A stretch of 57,279 nt of DNA from Candidatus Methylomirabilota bacterium (GTDB lineage Bacteria > Methylomirabilota > Methylomirabilia > Methylomirabilales > Methylomirabilaceae): contig JAGWQH010000048.1 of assembly GCA_028870115.1 (NCBI GenBank), positions 1 through 57,279 on the forward strand. The letters run 5' to 3'. The notes beneath the pieces were generated by a model that ran no database searches, was not told the origin of the DNA, and saw only the letters and a program-made list of their open reading frames with translations. This document shows, piece after piece, positions 26,315 through 35,100 of the stretch (its first letter is position 1; each line of letters starts with the position of its first letter). The position numbers and the translations under genes were made by a program.

Positions 26315-28255
26315 TCAGGCAATGACAATGGGGCCGTCGTTCAGCTTCTCCAGAAGTTTCCGTTCTGTTTCGGTGAGCCATTTGCTCACTTCGTTTTTTG
26401 TTCTCAATGTTCCACTCGTTAAGCGGATGTTTTGCGTCTTCGGTTCAAGCAGCTTGGCCGCCGCCATCGTCGCGCGGGCGAACTGTTGGGGCAGCGCGTC
26501 GGTCCGGGTCTTCCACGCCGGTAGCGCGGTCTCTCCAAGCGTGCGGATGAGGTCGGCCTCAGAGCCGATGGCCAGCGCAGGGAGGATGTCTATGCCTTCG
26601 TCGGCGAGTATCTGTGTGCGCTGGTCGGCCTTGAGCTTCTTCCAGTTATCGCTGGTGGTGAGGGCGGCCATCTGCGCCTTGTAGGTCTTTTCATACTCGG
26701 CATGGGCCGCGATCACGGCAGCGCGGAGCGCATCGACGGCGGCTTTGCGGATGTCGGGCACAGGGTCGCTCGCGTCGAGCAGCCGGCGCTCGGACTTCAC
26801 GGCGTCGGTCTGCTTGCGGAGTTCGTCGGCTCCCGGCATGGCATCGGCGTGCTTGAGCAGCGTGCAGAGCGTTTCCCATGCCGGTTTGCGCTTGCCGGCG
26901 AGTTCGGCCAGCTTGCCCCAATCCTCAGCTTGCTGGGCCACCATGTCGTGCTGTTTGAGGAGTTCGGCCAGTTGCTCGGCCCCGCCGAAGCCACAGAGCC
27001 TGTCGAGGTGGACCGTGGCAGGCCGAGCGGGCATAGGCGACTCGCCGCCCGCGTGATCGGCCAGTTCCGCCAGACGGGCTAGATAGGCGGGAGCCTTGGC
27101 GACTTCCTCGTTGGGTTTGCAGTCCACGCCGGCGTCGTGGAAGAGCTTGCGAAGCTTCATCTTCTCGCGGGCATTGAGCCTGGCCGTCTCAGCACGGAAG
27201 TCCGTCGCGGAAATCTTCGCCTGGTCAAGCTGGCCCTGCGAGAGCGTCATGCCCTTGTGAGTAGCGCGGAGATGGCCGGTCGTGTGTAGCGTGATAAGCG
27301 CCGCATCTACGGCGTCGCGCGGCCAACCGTAAAGGCTGGCCTCAAAGGTATCGCGCACCTCCTTGCCGCGTTTGCCCGAACCGACCTCAGAGAGTACGGC
27401 CGCGCAGACAGGGTGTTTTTCGGGCGCGTCCTTCCAGTCCACCGCGGACAGTGCCGCTTCGTCGCCGTCCTTGGCGCGGTTGATAACTTTGGGCCAACGA
27501 TTATCGTCGGCGTCCTTGAAGCTGGGGAACAGGCGGTCGAGCGACGCCTGCGTGGCCGCTTCGACCTTGACCACGAGGTTCAGTTCGTACCGTTCGCCGC
27601 CGCCGCCCTGGAAGACCTTTGCGCCGTCGATTACATCGTTGACGATCTGGTTGCGGGTGGCTTCGGCCGTCCCCATCCGCGTGGCCATCGCATCGCGGGC
27701 TTCTCGCCCTTCGGGCGTGGTGGGCGTGCCCTTGAAGTCGAGCGTGGACTTGGCGGCCTCGTACTCGACGATGGCTTTCTGGAGATCATCGGCACTGGCC
27801 TTGGGGACGTAGACGTAGATGATCGCACTATCGCTGCCAGCGGCTCGGGCGTCGTTGACAACGGTGCTTTCCTTTTCACCCCAGCCGTCGCGGACCCATA
27901 CGGGAATGTCGCTGCTGCCGGTCGGCGGGGCTTCGGTGCCAAAGTGAACCAACAGTTTCCGCGGCTCCTTGCACTTGCCCTGCGCGAACTTGATTCCCTT
28001 GAGCGCGTCGCCACAGGCGGCACTGATGAGCGAGCCGCGCTTGCTCGACAGGGAGGTCAGGTCGCCGTTCAGTCTGGTCTGACGGTTGCGGAACTCGCGG
28101 TCCCACTCGCTGCCCTCGCGAGTTCGGAGACTGTATTCCTCGTCCAGCTTGATAAGCGTGCCGGCGTCCACCAGCTTTTTGAGGATTCGGGGGATGTCCT
28201 TCCGAAGCTGTGTGCCGTCACTCGACAGATCGGACACAAGCAGGTCGGCCAGCAT
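26315..28255 (-). pseudogene. brxC: BrxC P-loop protein, C-terminal half only
   Basis: The 646-residue frame begins MLADLLVSDLSSDGTQLRKD, a winged-helix segment that lies near the middle of BrxC (usual length about 1100-1200 aa). It continues through the long alpha-helical C-terminal region to PIVIA. The AAA+ ATPase half with its Walker motifs is missing. The break is at about 28247-28258, where brxC sequence joins a fragment of a type III methyltransferase; both share a block like ctggccgac. The remaining frame is open and might still be translated from ATG 28255, but a BrxC without its ATPase is unlikely to support BREX. Confidence 0.85.
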
Positions 28256-28451
28256 GTAGTGAGGTACTTCGCGGCCATCAGGCGCGTCCTCGCCAGCGAC
28301 AAGGCGACACGGCTGGTGTCGCAGGTGATCAGCAGCGGCCCTACTATTCGGCCACAGAAGCTGTGGTGCCGCTGCCGTACATTGGGTCGAGCACTGGATC
28401 GCCCGGATCGGTGGTCATCAGGCGGCAGCGCTCGATGACCTCCGCTGCCGT
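28256..28451 (-). pseudogene. Type III restriction-modification methyltransferase (Mod) fragment
   Basis: From 28451 the minus strand encodes [20 protein letters not shown] then [13 protein letters not shown], which is the DPxxGSGTT SAM motif of Mod-type N6-adenine methyltransferases. Two stop codons (TAG TAG) and a 1-base deletion follow. In the next frame TCDTSRVALSLARTRLMAAK matches the expected continuation. The copy is therefore decayed. It is fused at its end to the truncated brxC. Confidence 0.8.
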
Positions 28452-28510
28452 CTACGCGCACTTATTCCTGGCAAGTTAGTCTCAGTGTTGGAGCAGACGC
28501 TTGGTGCCGT

Positions 28511-28531
28511 AGTAAACATGATGGGTTTACT
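28511..28531. repeat. Short perfect inverted repeat
   Basis: AGTAAAC-atgatgg-GTTTACT: 7-bp arms around a 7-nt centre, between the Mod fragment and the recombinase remnant. Confidence 0.6.
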
Positions 28532-28655
28532 CCTTCATCACTCTCCAGATTGAGCCCCGTCAAGCCATTTGAAAATCTAACCGAACGGCTACCGTACATG
28601 GGTTCGCATTGCCTGTTGTTGCCGCTTAAGCCTTTTGCTGAATACCCAGCCTCGC

Positions 28656-28785
28656 CAGGAGGACGGATGTGGCATCTGGACAATTCAAGAGCTGCTAGAC
28701 CACAAGGACGTGAGCACGACGATGATCTGCGCTACGTGTTAAACTGAGGCAGCAGGGGAGTCTACAGCCCGGCTGATCGCCTCGG
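28656..28785 (+). pseudogene. Tyrosine recombinase/integrase C-terminal remnant
   Basis: The frame reads GIWTIQELLDHKDVSTTMI, matching the catalytic His region of tyrosine recombinases (DIRTIQELLGHKDVSTTMIY). The next segment should carry the catalytic Tyr (YTHVLNRGG). Here ATC TGC GCT ACG TGT TAA shows a 1-base deletion and a stop, and the other frame continues VLN*GSRGVYSPADRL. The THVLNRGGRGV ending is typical of integron-type and related integrases. The gene is dead and only the last ~45 codons remain. Confidence 0.7.
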
Positions 28786-28818
28786 ATTGGAGGTAGGGAG
28801 TCCCGCTGATCAGCCGGG
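28768..28818. repeat. 11-bp perfect inverted repeat beside the recombinase remnant
   Basis: cccggctgatc (28768-28778) and gatcagccggg (28808-28818) around a 29-nt centre. It could be a recombination site, a terminator stem or a regulatory hairpin; the sequence does not decide. Confidence 0.6.
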
Positions 28819-29020
28819 ATAGGCTGATAAGACGTGCGGTGATTACCATGCTCCAGAAAGGTGAAAATGGCTTGCTAACTATTGAAAAAGCTAATAGGAT
28901 TTGCCGCAACTACAAAACTCATCAGTGGAGATAAGCTGATCGGTCCACTTATAGTTCGCTGTATGGAGACAACAGTAAGATCGCGTTCTCCAATTCGCCG
29001 ACATTTGGGATGATAGCCTG

Positions 29021-29611
29021 ATGAACAAGAAACGCAGAATACCCGTTCGATACGGTAGACTGTCGGACAACGAATCGGTCTATCGCGTAAGACAGAAAGA
29101 CCTACTGCGCGAGACCGGCCGGACATATGCACTTATAGATCTCTTTGCCGGTGCGGGGGGCTTAACGCTCGGCTTCACGGAATCGCTCGGTCAGGTGTTC
29201 GTCCCTGTCTGGGCCAACGATTTCAACTCCGACGCGACCAGGACATACAACGCGAATTTCGGCGAACATTGCACAACCGACGACATTTTGAGTCTGGTCG
29301 AAAACCGAATCGACGAAATACCGAAGGCCGATGTCGTTATCGGCGGCCCACCGTGCCAAGGATTCAGCCTGCTGAACAAGCAACGGGACGGCGATCCTCG
29401 GAAGCAATTGTGGGGGCCGTACCTGCGGATCGTCGAGCATTCTGGCGCAGAAATCTTTGTGATGGAGAATGTTCCGCAACTCCTCGGGTCGGCGGAACAC
29501 GAAGAAATCGCCGAGGTCGCGCACTCGATGGGCTTCAAGATGGCTTTCGCCAAACTGTGCGCAGCCGACTACGGCGTAACACTATCCACAGGAGGTTGCA
29601 ATCATGGCTAG
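29021..29611 (+). pseudogene. C5-cytosine methyltransferase lacking its C-terminal part
   Basis: 196 residues. Present are motif I (LIDLFAGAGGLTLGF), the catalytic motif IV (GGPPCQGFSLL) and ENV motif VI (FVMENVPQLLG). After CAADYGV, where motif VIII should read ADYGVPQxRRR, the sequence switches to TLSTGGCNHG and stops. The target-recognition domain and motifs IX-X are gone, so it cannot methylate a specific site. The break at about 29577 joins it to the ribosome site of the next gene. Without a methyltransferase the neighbouring nucleases would be harmful if active. Confidence 0.88.
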
Positions 29612-29879
29612 GAAACGGTTGGTGATTGCCAGTTCAGATGGAGATACAATCTCCGTTCCTATGCAATCGGAGGGGCCGAGACAAGTCGGCAGTGTTTTGG
29701 TTGACGACGTAAAATATCACGTCGAGAGGATACGAGCGGCGGAGTATTTCTCCAAGTACAAGGTCGATGCTGATCCGGAGTACGAGCCGCAAACCGACCA
29801 GAATGGCTATTGCGTGATTTTTGCGCCTTTCTCCAAGAGGTTAGATCATGGTGCAGTCAAATCCAAAGTACGGCGTTGA
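29604..29879 (+). CDS. 91-aa protein in the restriction-modification unit
   Basis: ATG 29604 has CAGGAGGTT upstream. The sequence (MARKRLVIASSDGDTISVPM...SVLVDDVKYHVERIRAAEYFSKYKVD) is beta-rich at the start and charged at the end, with no motif I recognise. It overlaps the HNH gene by 32 bp in another frame, so the two are probably translated together. It may be a subunit or controller of the restriction enzyme, inferred only from position. Confidence 0.55.
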   Translation: MARKRLVIASSDGDTISVPMQSEGPRQVGSVLVDDVKYHVERIRAAEYFSKYKVDADPEYEPQTDQNGYCVIFAPFSKRLDHGAVKSKVRR

Positions 29880-30633
29880 CTGGAGCCGGGACGAGTTGAT
29901 TCTGGCACTCTATTACTATTGCCAGATTCCATTCGCTAGGACTAAGGCCAACAATCCAGAAGTCGTGAAGTTGGCCGATATTCTGGGACGGTCGCCGAGT
30001 TCTGTCGCGCGAAAACTCGGCAATTTCGGGGCGTTCGACCCTATTCTCGCCAAAAAAGGCATAAGCGGACTTACACACTACAGCAAAGCAGACAAAATGG
30101 TTTGGCTGGAGTTCGCTGACAAGTGGGATGCATTGGTGCGAGAAAGTCAGCGACTACTTGCTTCACTTGGAATCACATCCCAAGATGAGCAGACACACGA
30201 TGAACCCGAATTTCTTCTGCCGACCGGGACAACCGAACGCCCGGTTGTTGGCGTTCAACGGGTCTATCAGGATTTCTTCCGGCGTGCCATCCTTGCCAGT
30301 TACGATTTCACATGCTGCGTTTGCGGCGCAGATCTCCCGATGTTGTTGATTGCGAGTCATATCATACCGTGGTCGGTGGATAAACAAAACAGAGTGAATC
30401 CTGAAAATGGCCTGTGCCTCTGTGTTCTGCATGATCGGGCTTATGATCGCGGCCTGTTGGCTGTTAACGACCAGATGGTTATCGTCATTTCGCGCGAAGC
30501 GCGGAAAAGTCGGAGCGAGTTTGTACGGCGCACCATCGTCGAGTTCTCGGACAAGTCGCTACATACTCCGCGACGATTCTTCCCTCGTCCGGAATTCCTG
30601 AAGTGGCATTTCGAAAACGTGTTTACGCAATAG
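29848..30633 (+). CDS. HNH restriction endonuclease
   Basis: 261 aa from ATG 29848. The N-terminal part (WSRDELILALYYYCQIPFAR...LGRSPSSVARKLGNFGAFDP) is a putative DNA-binding region seen in HNH restriction enzymes of this type. The HNH_2 nuclease core is CCVCGADLPMLLIASHIIPW followed by NRVNPENGLCLCVLHDRAYDRG, giving the His, Asn and His plus zinc cysteines. It looks complete. Its cognate methyltransferase upstream is truncated. It probably cuts a specific DNA site; the site is unknown. Confidence 0.85.
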   Translation: MVQSNPKYGVDWSRDELILALYYYCQIPFARTKANNPEVVKLADILGRSPSSVARKLGNFGAFDPILAKKGISGLTHYSKADKMVWLEFADKWDALVRESQRLLASLGITSQDEQTHDEPEFLLPTGTTERPVVGVQRVYQDFFRRAILASYDFTCCVCGADLPMLLIASHIIPWSVDKQNRVNPENGLCLCVLHDRAYDRGLLAVNDQMVIVISREARKSRSEFVRRTIVEFSDKSLHTPRRFFPRPEFLKWHFENVFTQ

Positions 30634-30639
30634 GCGAAC

Positions 30640-31172
30640 ATGGACTTCTTCATTGCGAATGTCGGGAAAGTCATTACAATACAGAGGATTCGAAGGGTCG
30701 GCGGGATCAGCGAGTACGCTCGCCGAATTCGGGAACTGCGAGACGAGGAAGGCTACCAGATCAAGAGCCATGTAGACCGAGCCGACCTCAGCCCGGCCAG
30801 TACATCCTCCAAACTCTGGAGCAAAAACCGGTGATTGCCCGAGCGATTTCGCCTCAGTTGCGAAACGAGATTCTTGAGCGCAACGGATTCACCTGTCAAT
30901 TGTGCGGTACCGGAGCCGGCGACCCTGATCCGTTCAATCCCAACCGCAAGGTTCGGCTCCATATCGATCACATCAAGCCGATCAGCCAGGGTGGAACGGA
31001 TGACAAGGACAATCTCCGCGTTCTGTGTTCGGCATGCAATCAGGGCCGAGCGAATATCCAGCCACCTTCGGATACGGCACTGAATCTCCTTGCGAGGATC
31101 AGGAAGCTTCCTAAGGCGGAGCAACAGGAAATATTCAACTTCCTGAAGCGCAAGTTCCAAGAAAAAGATTAA
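30640..31172 (+). pseudogene. Second HNH endonuclease, frameshifted
   Basis: ATG 30640 opens MDFFIANVGKVITIQRIRRV and runs to SHVDRADL. The continuation (GQYILQTLEQKPVIARAISP...NGFTCQLCGTGAGDPDPFNP...LHIDHIKPISQGGTDDKDNL...SACNQGR) is in the +2 frame. One base, probably a G in cccgggccag, is missing at about 30795. The HNH core itself (CxxC, HIDH, DNLRVLCSACN) is intact. A sequencing error is possible. Confidence 0.8.
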
Positions 31173-31232
31173 GAGCCAGCAAACAACCGTTACAGCAGAC
31201 GGTCCGCTGTGCGACCCGCCGCTGAACCAGAG

Positions 31233-31264
31233 CGATGGCGCGGACGCCTCGCGCCGCGCCATCG
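31233..31264. repeat. GC-rich hairpin
   Basis: cgatggcgcgg and ccgcgccatcg form a perfect 11-bp stem around 10 nt, just past the HNH gene and before the truncated 31333 ORF. It could terminate transcription from both sides, although no T-run follows, or be a scar of the insertion. Confidence 0.55.
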
Positions 31265-31332
31265 GAGTTGCAGATTGCCACCCGCTTTCTGTACGGTGCT
31301 TCGCACCGGCGATCACGCGGCTCCAGCGGGGG

Positions 31333-31713
31333 TCATCCGCGCGAGTCGGTTCGCCTTGCTCGCTTGCCCAAGCAGTTATCCTCTCGGATCGCCGAGACGT
31401 AGCTATCGCGCGTCGCGTCGGGCCGACAGGTGGCCATCACCGCCCGAAGTTCTTCGAGCATGATTGTGCGGCTGGTGTGCGTGCCCTTTGGCCCCCACCG
31501 AAAGCCGGCGTCTCGTAAGCGCGCTTCGTCGGCCTTGGTGCCGGGTCGCAACCAGTCTGCTGAAAGTATCGCGTCCATTGGGGGAATACTATACCATTTC
31601 GCCGGCCAGTCAGCCGGCGAAAATCGATAACTTCCTTTACCAGCCGTGCATGAGACATACTCTTTTATCCACACCCGCTCGACGCTCGCACCAATGTCCT
31701 TAAGTCTTAGCAA
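31333..31713 (-). pseudogene. Truncated ORF of an unrecognised family downstream of the AddA-like gene
   Basis: The frame can start at TTG 31713, which overlaps the AddA-like stop region by a few bases. It reads LLRLKDIGASVERVWIKEYV, then RFSPADWPAKWYSIPPMDAI, WLRPGTKADEARLRDAGFRW and AIREDNCLGKR, before ending at a TGA beside the insertion break. The break seems to cut it in the middle, because the last residues (ARRTDSRG) look out of register. I do not recognise the family. Position suggests it was the next gene of the WYL-AddB-AddA operon and perhaps a link to the BREX genes. Confidence 0.5.
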
Positions 31714-34700
31714 TTTCCCGGGTTGGTGCGGCACAACGGCTCGCACCACCGAATGATGCCGTCAGCGGTGAAGAGAAGCCCGCATCGAAGACGACGGCTG
31801 GCAGTCACGCCGGTATTCTCTAATAGTCGGCCGTACATCCGTACCTGAGATACATATTCGGGGTAGGTTACATCAACAGATCCCTGAGGTGGAGCATCCG
31901 TCTTCAGGTCGATCACATCAAGCCGGTCTGCTGTCGCGCCAACAAGGTCGATATAGCCATTGAGTAATTGTCCATCCCCCCAGACGCCGGCGACCGGATA
32001 CTCAATCTGCAGGTCTGGACCAATCGGGCGGAGGATGTCCTCCGACCGAAGCGCATCGAGCGCCCTTGATACGTCGCCCACGGCCTCATCCAGATGTTCA
32101 GTCAGCCCGAAGCGTTGTGCTGCACACCGGACCGCCTCCTCAACGGTCAGATTGCGATCGCGAAGCAGTTGGCCGAGGGCCTGATGAACTGTGCTGCCAA
32201 AGACGCTACCGAACCGCCCCTTGCGCGGCTTGCGGGTGGCAGGTTCGATCTGCTGCCACGCCTCGTCAAGCGCAACTGCGCGGGCCTGATCTGAAACGCT
32301 CACCGGCCGGTAGTGCGGGCGTACGGCCTCTGCACAGGCGACACTCCACCTGCTTGCCACCTGTTGTTCAATAGTCGTGGCGTCCCCACAGGAGCGTGAG
32401 GCGGGCTCTCCGACTGCCCTCGCCCACGCCGCCGCGGAGCCTTCCCTATACGTCTCCATCTCATGAGTCAGGGCGGAGTTAGGGTTATCGAGGAGGTCGC
32501 CGCATACGGATTTTCCTGGGGCGACGCTTCCGGCCCTCGGGACGACGACCAGGTCACGCGCCCGGGTGGCGGCCACATAGATGACCCGCCGCCGCTCCGC
32601 CTGAAGGTACGCGTCCTCGGTACCCTTAAGACCAAGCCCCTGAGGTTCCTCCCATGAGAGCGTCTTCAGGTTCATGATCCAACCTCGTGCGGTACGCTCC
32701 ATGCGCCAGGCACTATTGCCGAGCTGCGTACTCCACTGGAGCTTACCGTCCCAGAGGATGACAACCGGAAACTCGAGCCCTTTGGCCTGGTGGACGGTCA
32801 GGACCTGCACCGCCTCAGATCCGACCGGGGACGGCGGATCGAGCTGGACCGGGGCGTCTACCCACTTGCGCAACTGGGCCGTCGCCGCGTCATAGTCCAG
32901 CCCTTCCGAAGCGGCGGTTTGCTCCAGCAGTACGCACAGCTCGCGAACCCGGGCCAACCGTTGGGCGCCATTCGGACTAAGGGCCACAGCGCGCGCGAAG
33001 GCGGTGCGGTCCAAGAGATCACGTGCCGTAGCTCCAACGGGTCGCTGGAAACGTAGCCGCCGGAGCTCGCGCACGAGTTCTCGCGCCTCTCGGACCCGGC
33101 CGACCCGTTCATCGTGAGAATCCTCCCCGCGAGCGGCCCTTTCCTGCAGGAGGTCCAAAAGGTCCACGGCAAAGAACGGGGGTCTGAGCAGTGCGGCCTC
33201 GGCGACCCCATCGTCGCGGTCGGCGAGCGCCCGTAGTCCTAGCAGGAACTGCCGGTTGAGCGGGTCCTCCAGGAACAGCATGCCCCCACGCGAAGCATAG
33301 GGAATCCCCTCGTCGTCCAGCCACTTGAAGAGGAGCGACAGGTTCCAGGTTGAAACGGCCAGAACCGCTATGTCGCCGTATCGCGTACGCCGTGGCCGAC
33401 CATCCAACGGATCAGTAATCTGACGGTCGCTCGCCTCGACAAGCCATCGCAGGTACCGGGCCAGCACCCGCCCCTCGAGCTCCCGGTATTCGTCGGCAGC
33501 GTGACGAGTGGTATCCGAGAAGTCAAACGGCAGGATCTGCACGGCTGACTCTGATCCCCCCTCCCGTGCAGGGACGAGCGGCTGCTGGAACGTCCGTCCT
33601 GTGTCGGGATCGAAGGGACGTCCATCCGGCGAGGTGCCCAGCACGTGATCGAAGCGGTCGTTGAGCCAATTAATCAAAGGCGGTACAGTTCGGAAGTTTG
33701 CGGAAAGAGTTACCTCAAGGCAGCCTCCATGCTTGACAATCTGACGGGTCCGGTCGTACATGGCGATATCGGCCCGCCGGAACCGGTAAATCGATTGCTT
33801 CGGGTCGCCGACAAGCGTGAGGGCACTATCACGCAGGATCACCTCTTCCCACCGGTCGGCCGCCGGCTCACGCTCGCACAGGAAAAGAACGATCTCAGCC
33901 TGGAGCGGGTCGGTATCCTGGAACTCATCAACAAAAATGTGGTCGAACATGCGTTGAAACTCGGCGCGGACGCTGCGGTCGTGCACCAGGAGATCACGGA
34001 GCTTGATCAGGAGGTCGAGTTGGTCCAGTGCCCGGTTCCTGGCCTTCACCTTCTCGTAGAGCGTGACTACGACAGGGAACAGGCGGGCGAGGCGAGTTGC
34101 CATCCAGCGATGTAGGGGTGCGCAAAGGACATCCAGGAGCGGCGTCGAACGAGACCGGTCGGCCTCCGTGAGTCTCTTCCACACCTTCCATGCCGCCTCG
34201 TCGTTCTGGAACGTGTCCCGTTTGGTAACGTCATGCGGACGACGCTCCAACTGCTGCCGCAGCATCTGCAAAAGCCGAGCTGGATCGTCGAGGCTCCGCA
34301 GACTTTGAAGGCGTTCAGCCATCCTTATGATCCATGCAGTGCCCTGCGACGTCTCCTGGAGTGGCGTTGCCAGGTGGATATACTCGTCAGCGGCGGCCCG
34401 AAACGCAGCCAGGTCGAAGAAGGCGGGAGCCTTTTCCGGCGGTGGGATATCCCGCTCGCCAATGAAGCCAGCGACGAGCGCGTCCAGGCCATGCAGAGGC
34501 TGCCAGCCTGTTTCCTGCGAGTCGGCTGGGATTCCAACATTAAGGGCGTCGAGAATCGTCGAGGTGGCCTCTTGCGCGCGGGCTGCCGCCTCGGTGCCGG
34601 CGAGCTCCACATTGAGCGTCCCACTCTGGACGGCGTCCAGCAGGATCTCGGATGTGTCCCTTACAAGGCCACTGTTGTCCTCTGCAATCTCGTATGATGG

Positions 34701-35099
34701 ACTGAGCTGCGCCTCCACCGGTCGCAAGCGCAGCAGCCGATCGGCAAAGCTATGGATTGTCCCCACATAGGCCGTATCGAGACCGGCCAGGGCGTCCTTT
34801 AAGCGTATTCCACGCTCGGCACTCAGCCGGGTCGTCGCCAGCTCCTCCAGGAGGCGCTGGCGGATCCGCAAACGGAGCTCGCCGGCTGCTTTCCGCGTAA
34901 AGGTGATAGCGGCCAGCCGATCGATGGCGATCGCCGGTACACTGTTGGTCGGGGCGAGCATCTCCACCAGACGATCCACAAGGGTCGTCGTCTTCCCGGT
35001 CCCGGCCCCGGCGTCGATCAGAACGTTCCGCGTGCGCTCGCAAACGGCCGCATCGCGCTGAGCCTGATCAGGTGCCGGCTTGCGTGACGTGCGGGCCAT
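31707..35099 (-). CDS. AddA/RecB-like helicase-nuclease
   Basis: 1130 aa from ATG 35099, 1 nt after the AddB-like stop. It is a UvrD-type SF1A helicase: DAGAGTGKTTTL (Walker A, about residue 35), TFTRKAAGEL, VDEFQDTDPLQAE (Walker B, about 388), GDPKQSIYRFRRADI, LTVHQAKGLEFPVVIL and VAATRARDL. The C-terminal ~160 residues form a RecB-type PD-(D/E)XK nuclease with LNGYIDLVGA and LDVIDLKTD (about 1061), so nuclease residues are intact. Such enzymes resect double-strand ends and degrade foreign DNA. It pairs with the AddB-like protein. It may be the cell's recombination enzyme or part of the defence locus. Confidence 0.9.
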   Translation of the reverse strand: MARTSRKPAPDQAQRDAAVCERTRNVLIDAGAGTGKTTTLVDRLVEMLAPTNSVPAIAIDRLAAITFTRKAAGELRLRIRQRLLEELATTRLSAERGIRLKDALAGLDTAYVGTIHSFADRLLRLRPVEAQLSPSYEIAEDNSGLVRDTSEILLDAVQSGTLNVELAGTEAAARAQEATSTILDALNVGIPADSQETGWQPLHGLDALVAGFIGERDIPPPEKAPAFFDLAAFRAAADEYIHLATPLQETSQGTAWIIRMAERLQSLRSLDDPARLLQMLRQQLERRPHDVTKRDTFQNDEAAWKVWKRLTEADRSRSTPLLDVLCAPLHRWMATRLARLFPVVVTLYEKVKARNRALDQLDLLIKLRDLLVHDRSVRAEFQRMFDHIFVDEFQDTDPLQAEIVLFLCEREPAADRWEEVILRDSALTLVGDPKQSIYRFRRADIAMYDRTRQIVKHGGCLEVTLSANFRTVPPLINWLNDRFDHVLGTSPDGRPFDPDTGRTFQQPLVPAREGGSESAVQILPFDFSDTTRHAADEYRELEGRVLARYLRWLVEASDRQITDPLDGRPRRTRYGDIAVLAVSTWNLSLLFKWLDDEGIPYASRGGMLFLEDPLNRQFLLGLRALADRDDGVAEAALLRPPFFAVDLLDLLQERAARGEDSHDERVGRVREARELVRELRRLRFQRPVGATARDLLDRTAFARAVALSPNGAQRLARVRELCVLLEQTAASEGLDYDAATAQLRKWVDAPVQLDPPSPVGSEAVQVLTVHQAKGLEFPVVILWDGKLQWSTQLGNSAWRMERTARGWIMNLKTLSWEEPQGLGLKGTEDAYLQAERRRVIYVAATRARDLVVVPRAGSVAPGKSVCGDLLDNPNSALTHEMETYREGSAAAWARAVGEPASRSCGDATTIEQQVASRWSVACAEAVRPHYRPVSVSDQARAVALDEAWQQIEPATRKPRKGRFGSVFGSTVHQALGQLLRDRNLTVEEAVRCAAQRFGLTEHLDEAVGDVSRALDALRSEDILRPIGPDLQIEYPVAGVWGDGQLLNGYIDLVGATADRLDVIDLKTDAPPQGSVDVTYPEYVSQVRMYGRLLENTGVTASRRLRCGLLFTADGIIRWCEPLCRTNPGNC

Positions 35100-35100
35100 G

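Noticed and set aside
31173-31300. Possible integron attC site after the HNH genes
   Set aside because: Some bases resemble attC arms and an integrase remnant lies 2.5 kb away, but the core boxes (RYYYAAC, GTTRRRY) are not convincing and the integrase orientation does not fit an integron.
31333-31713. Naming the truncated ORF brxA
   Set aside because: Position would suit brxA, but I could not match the sequence to the BrxA family with confidence.
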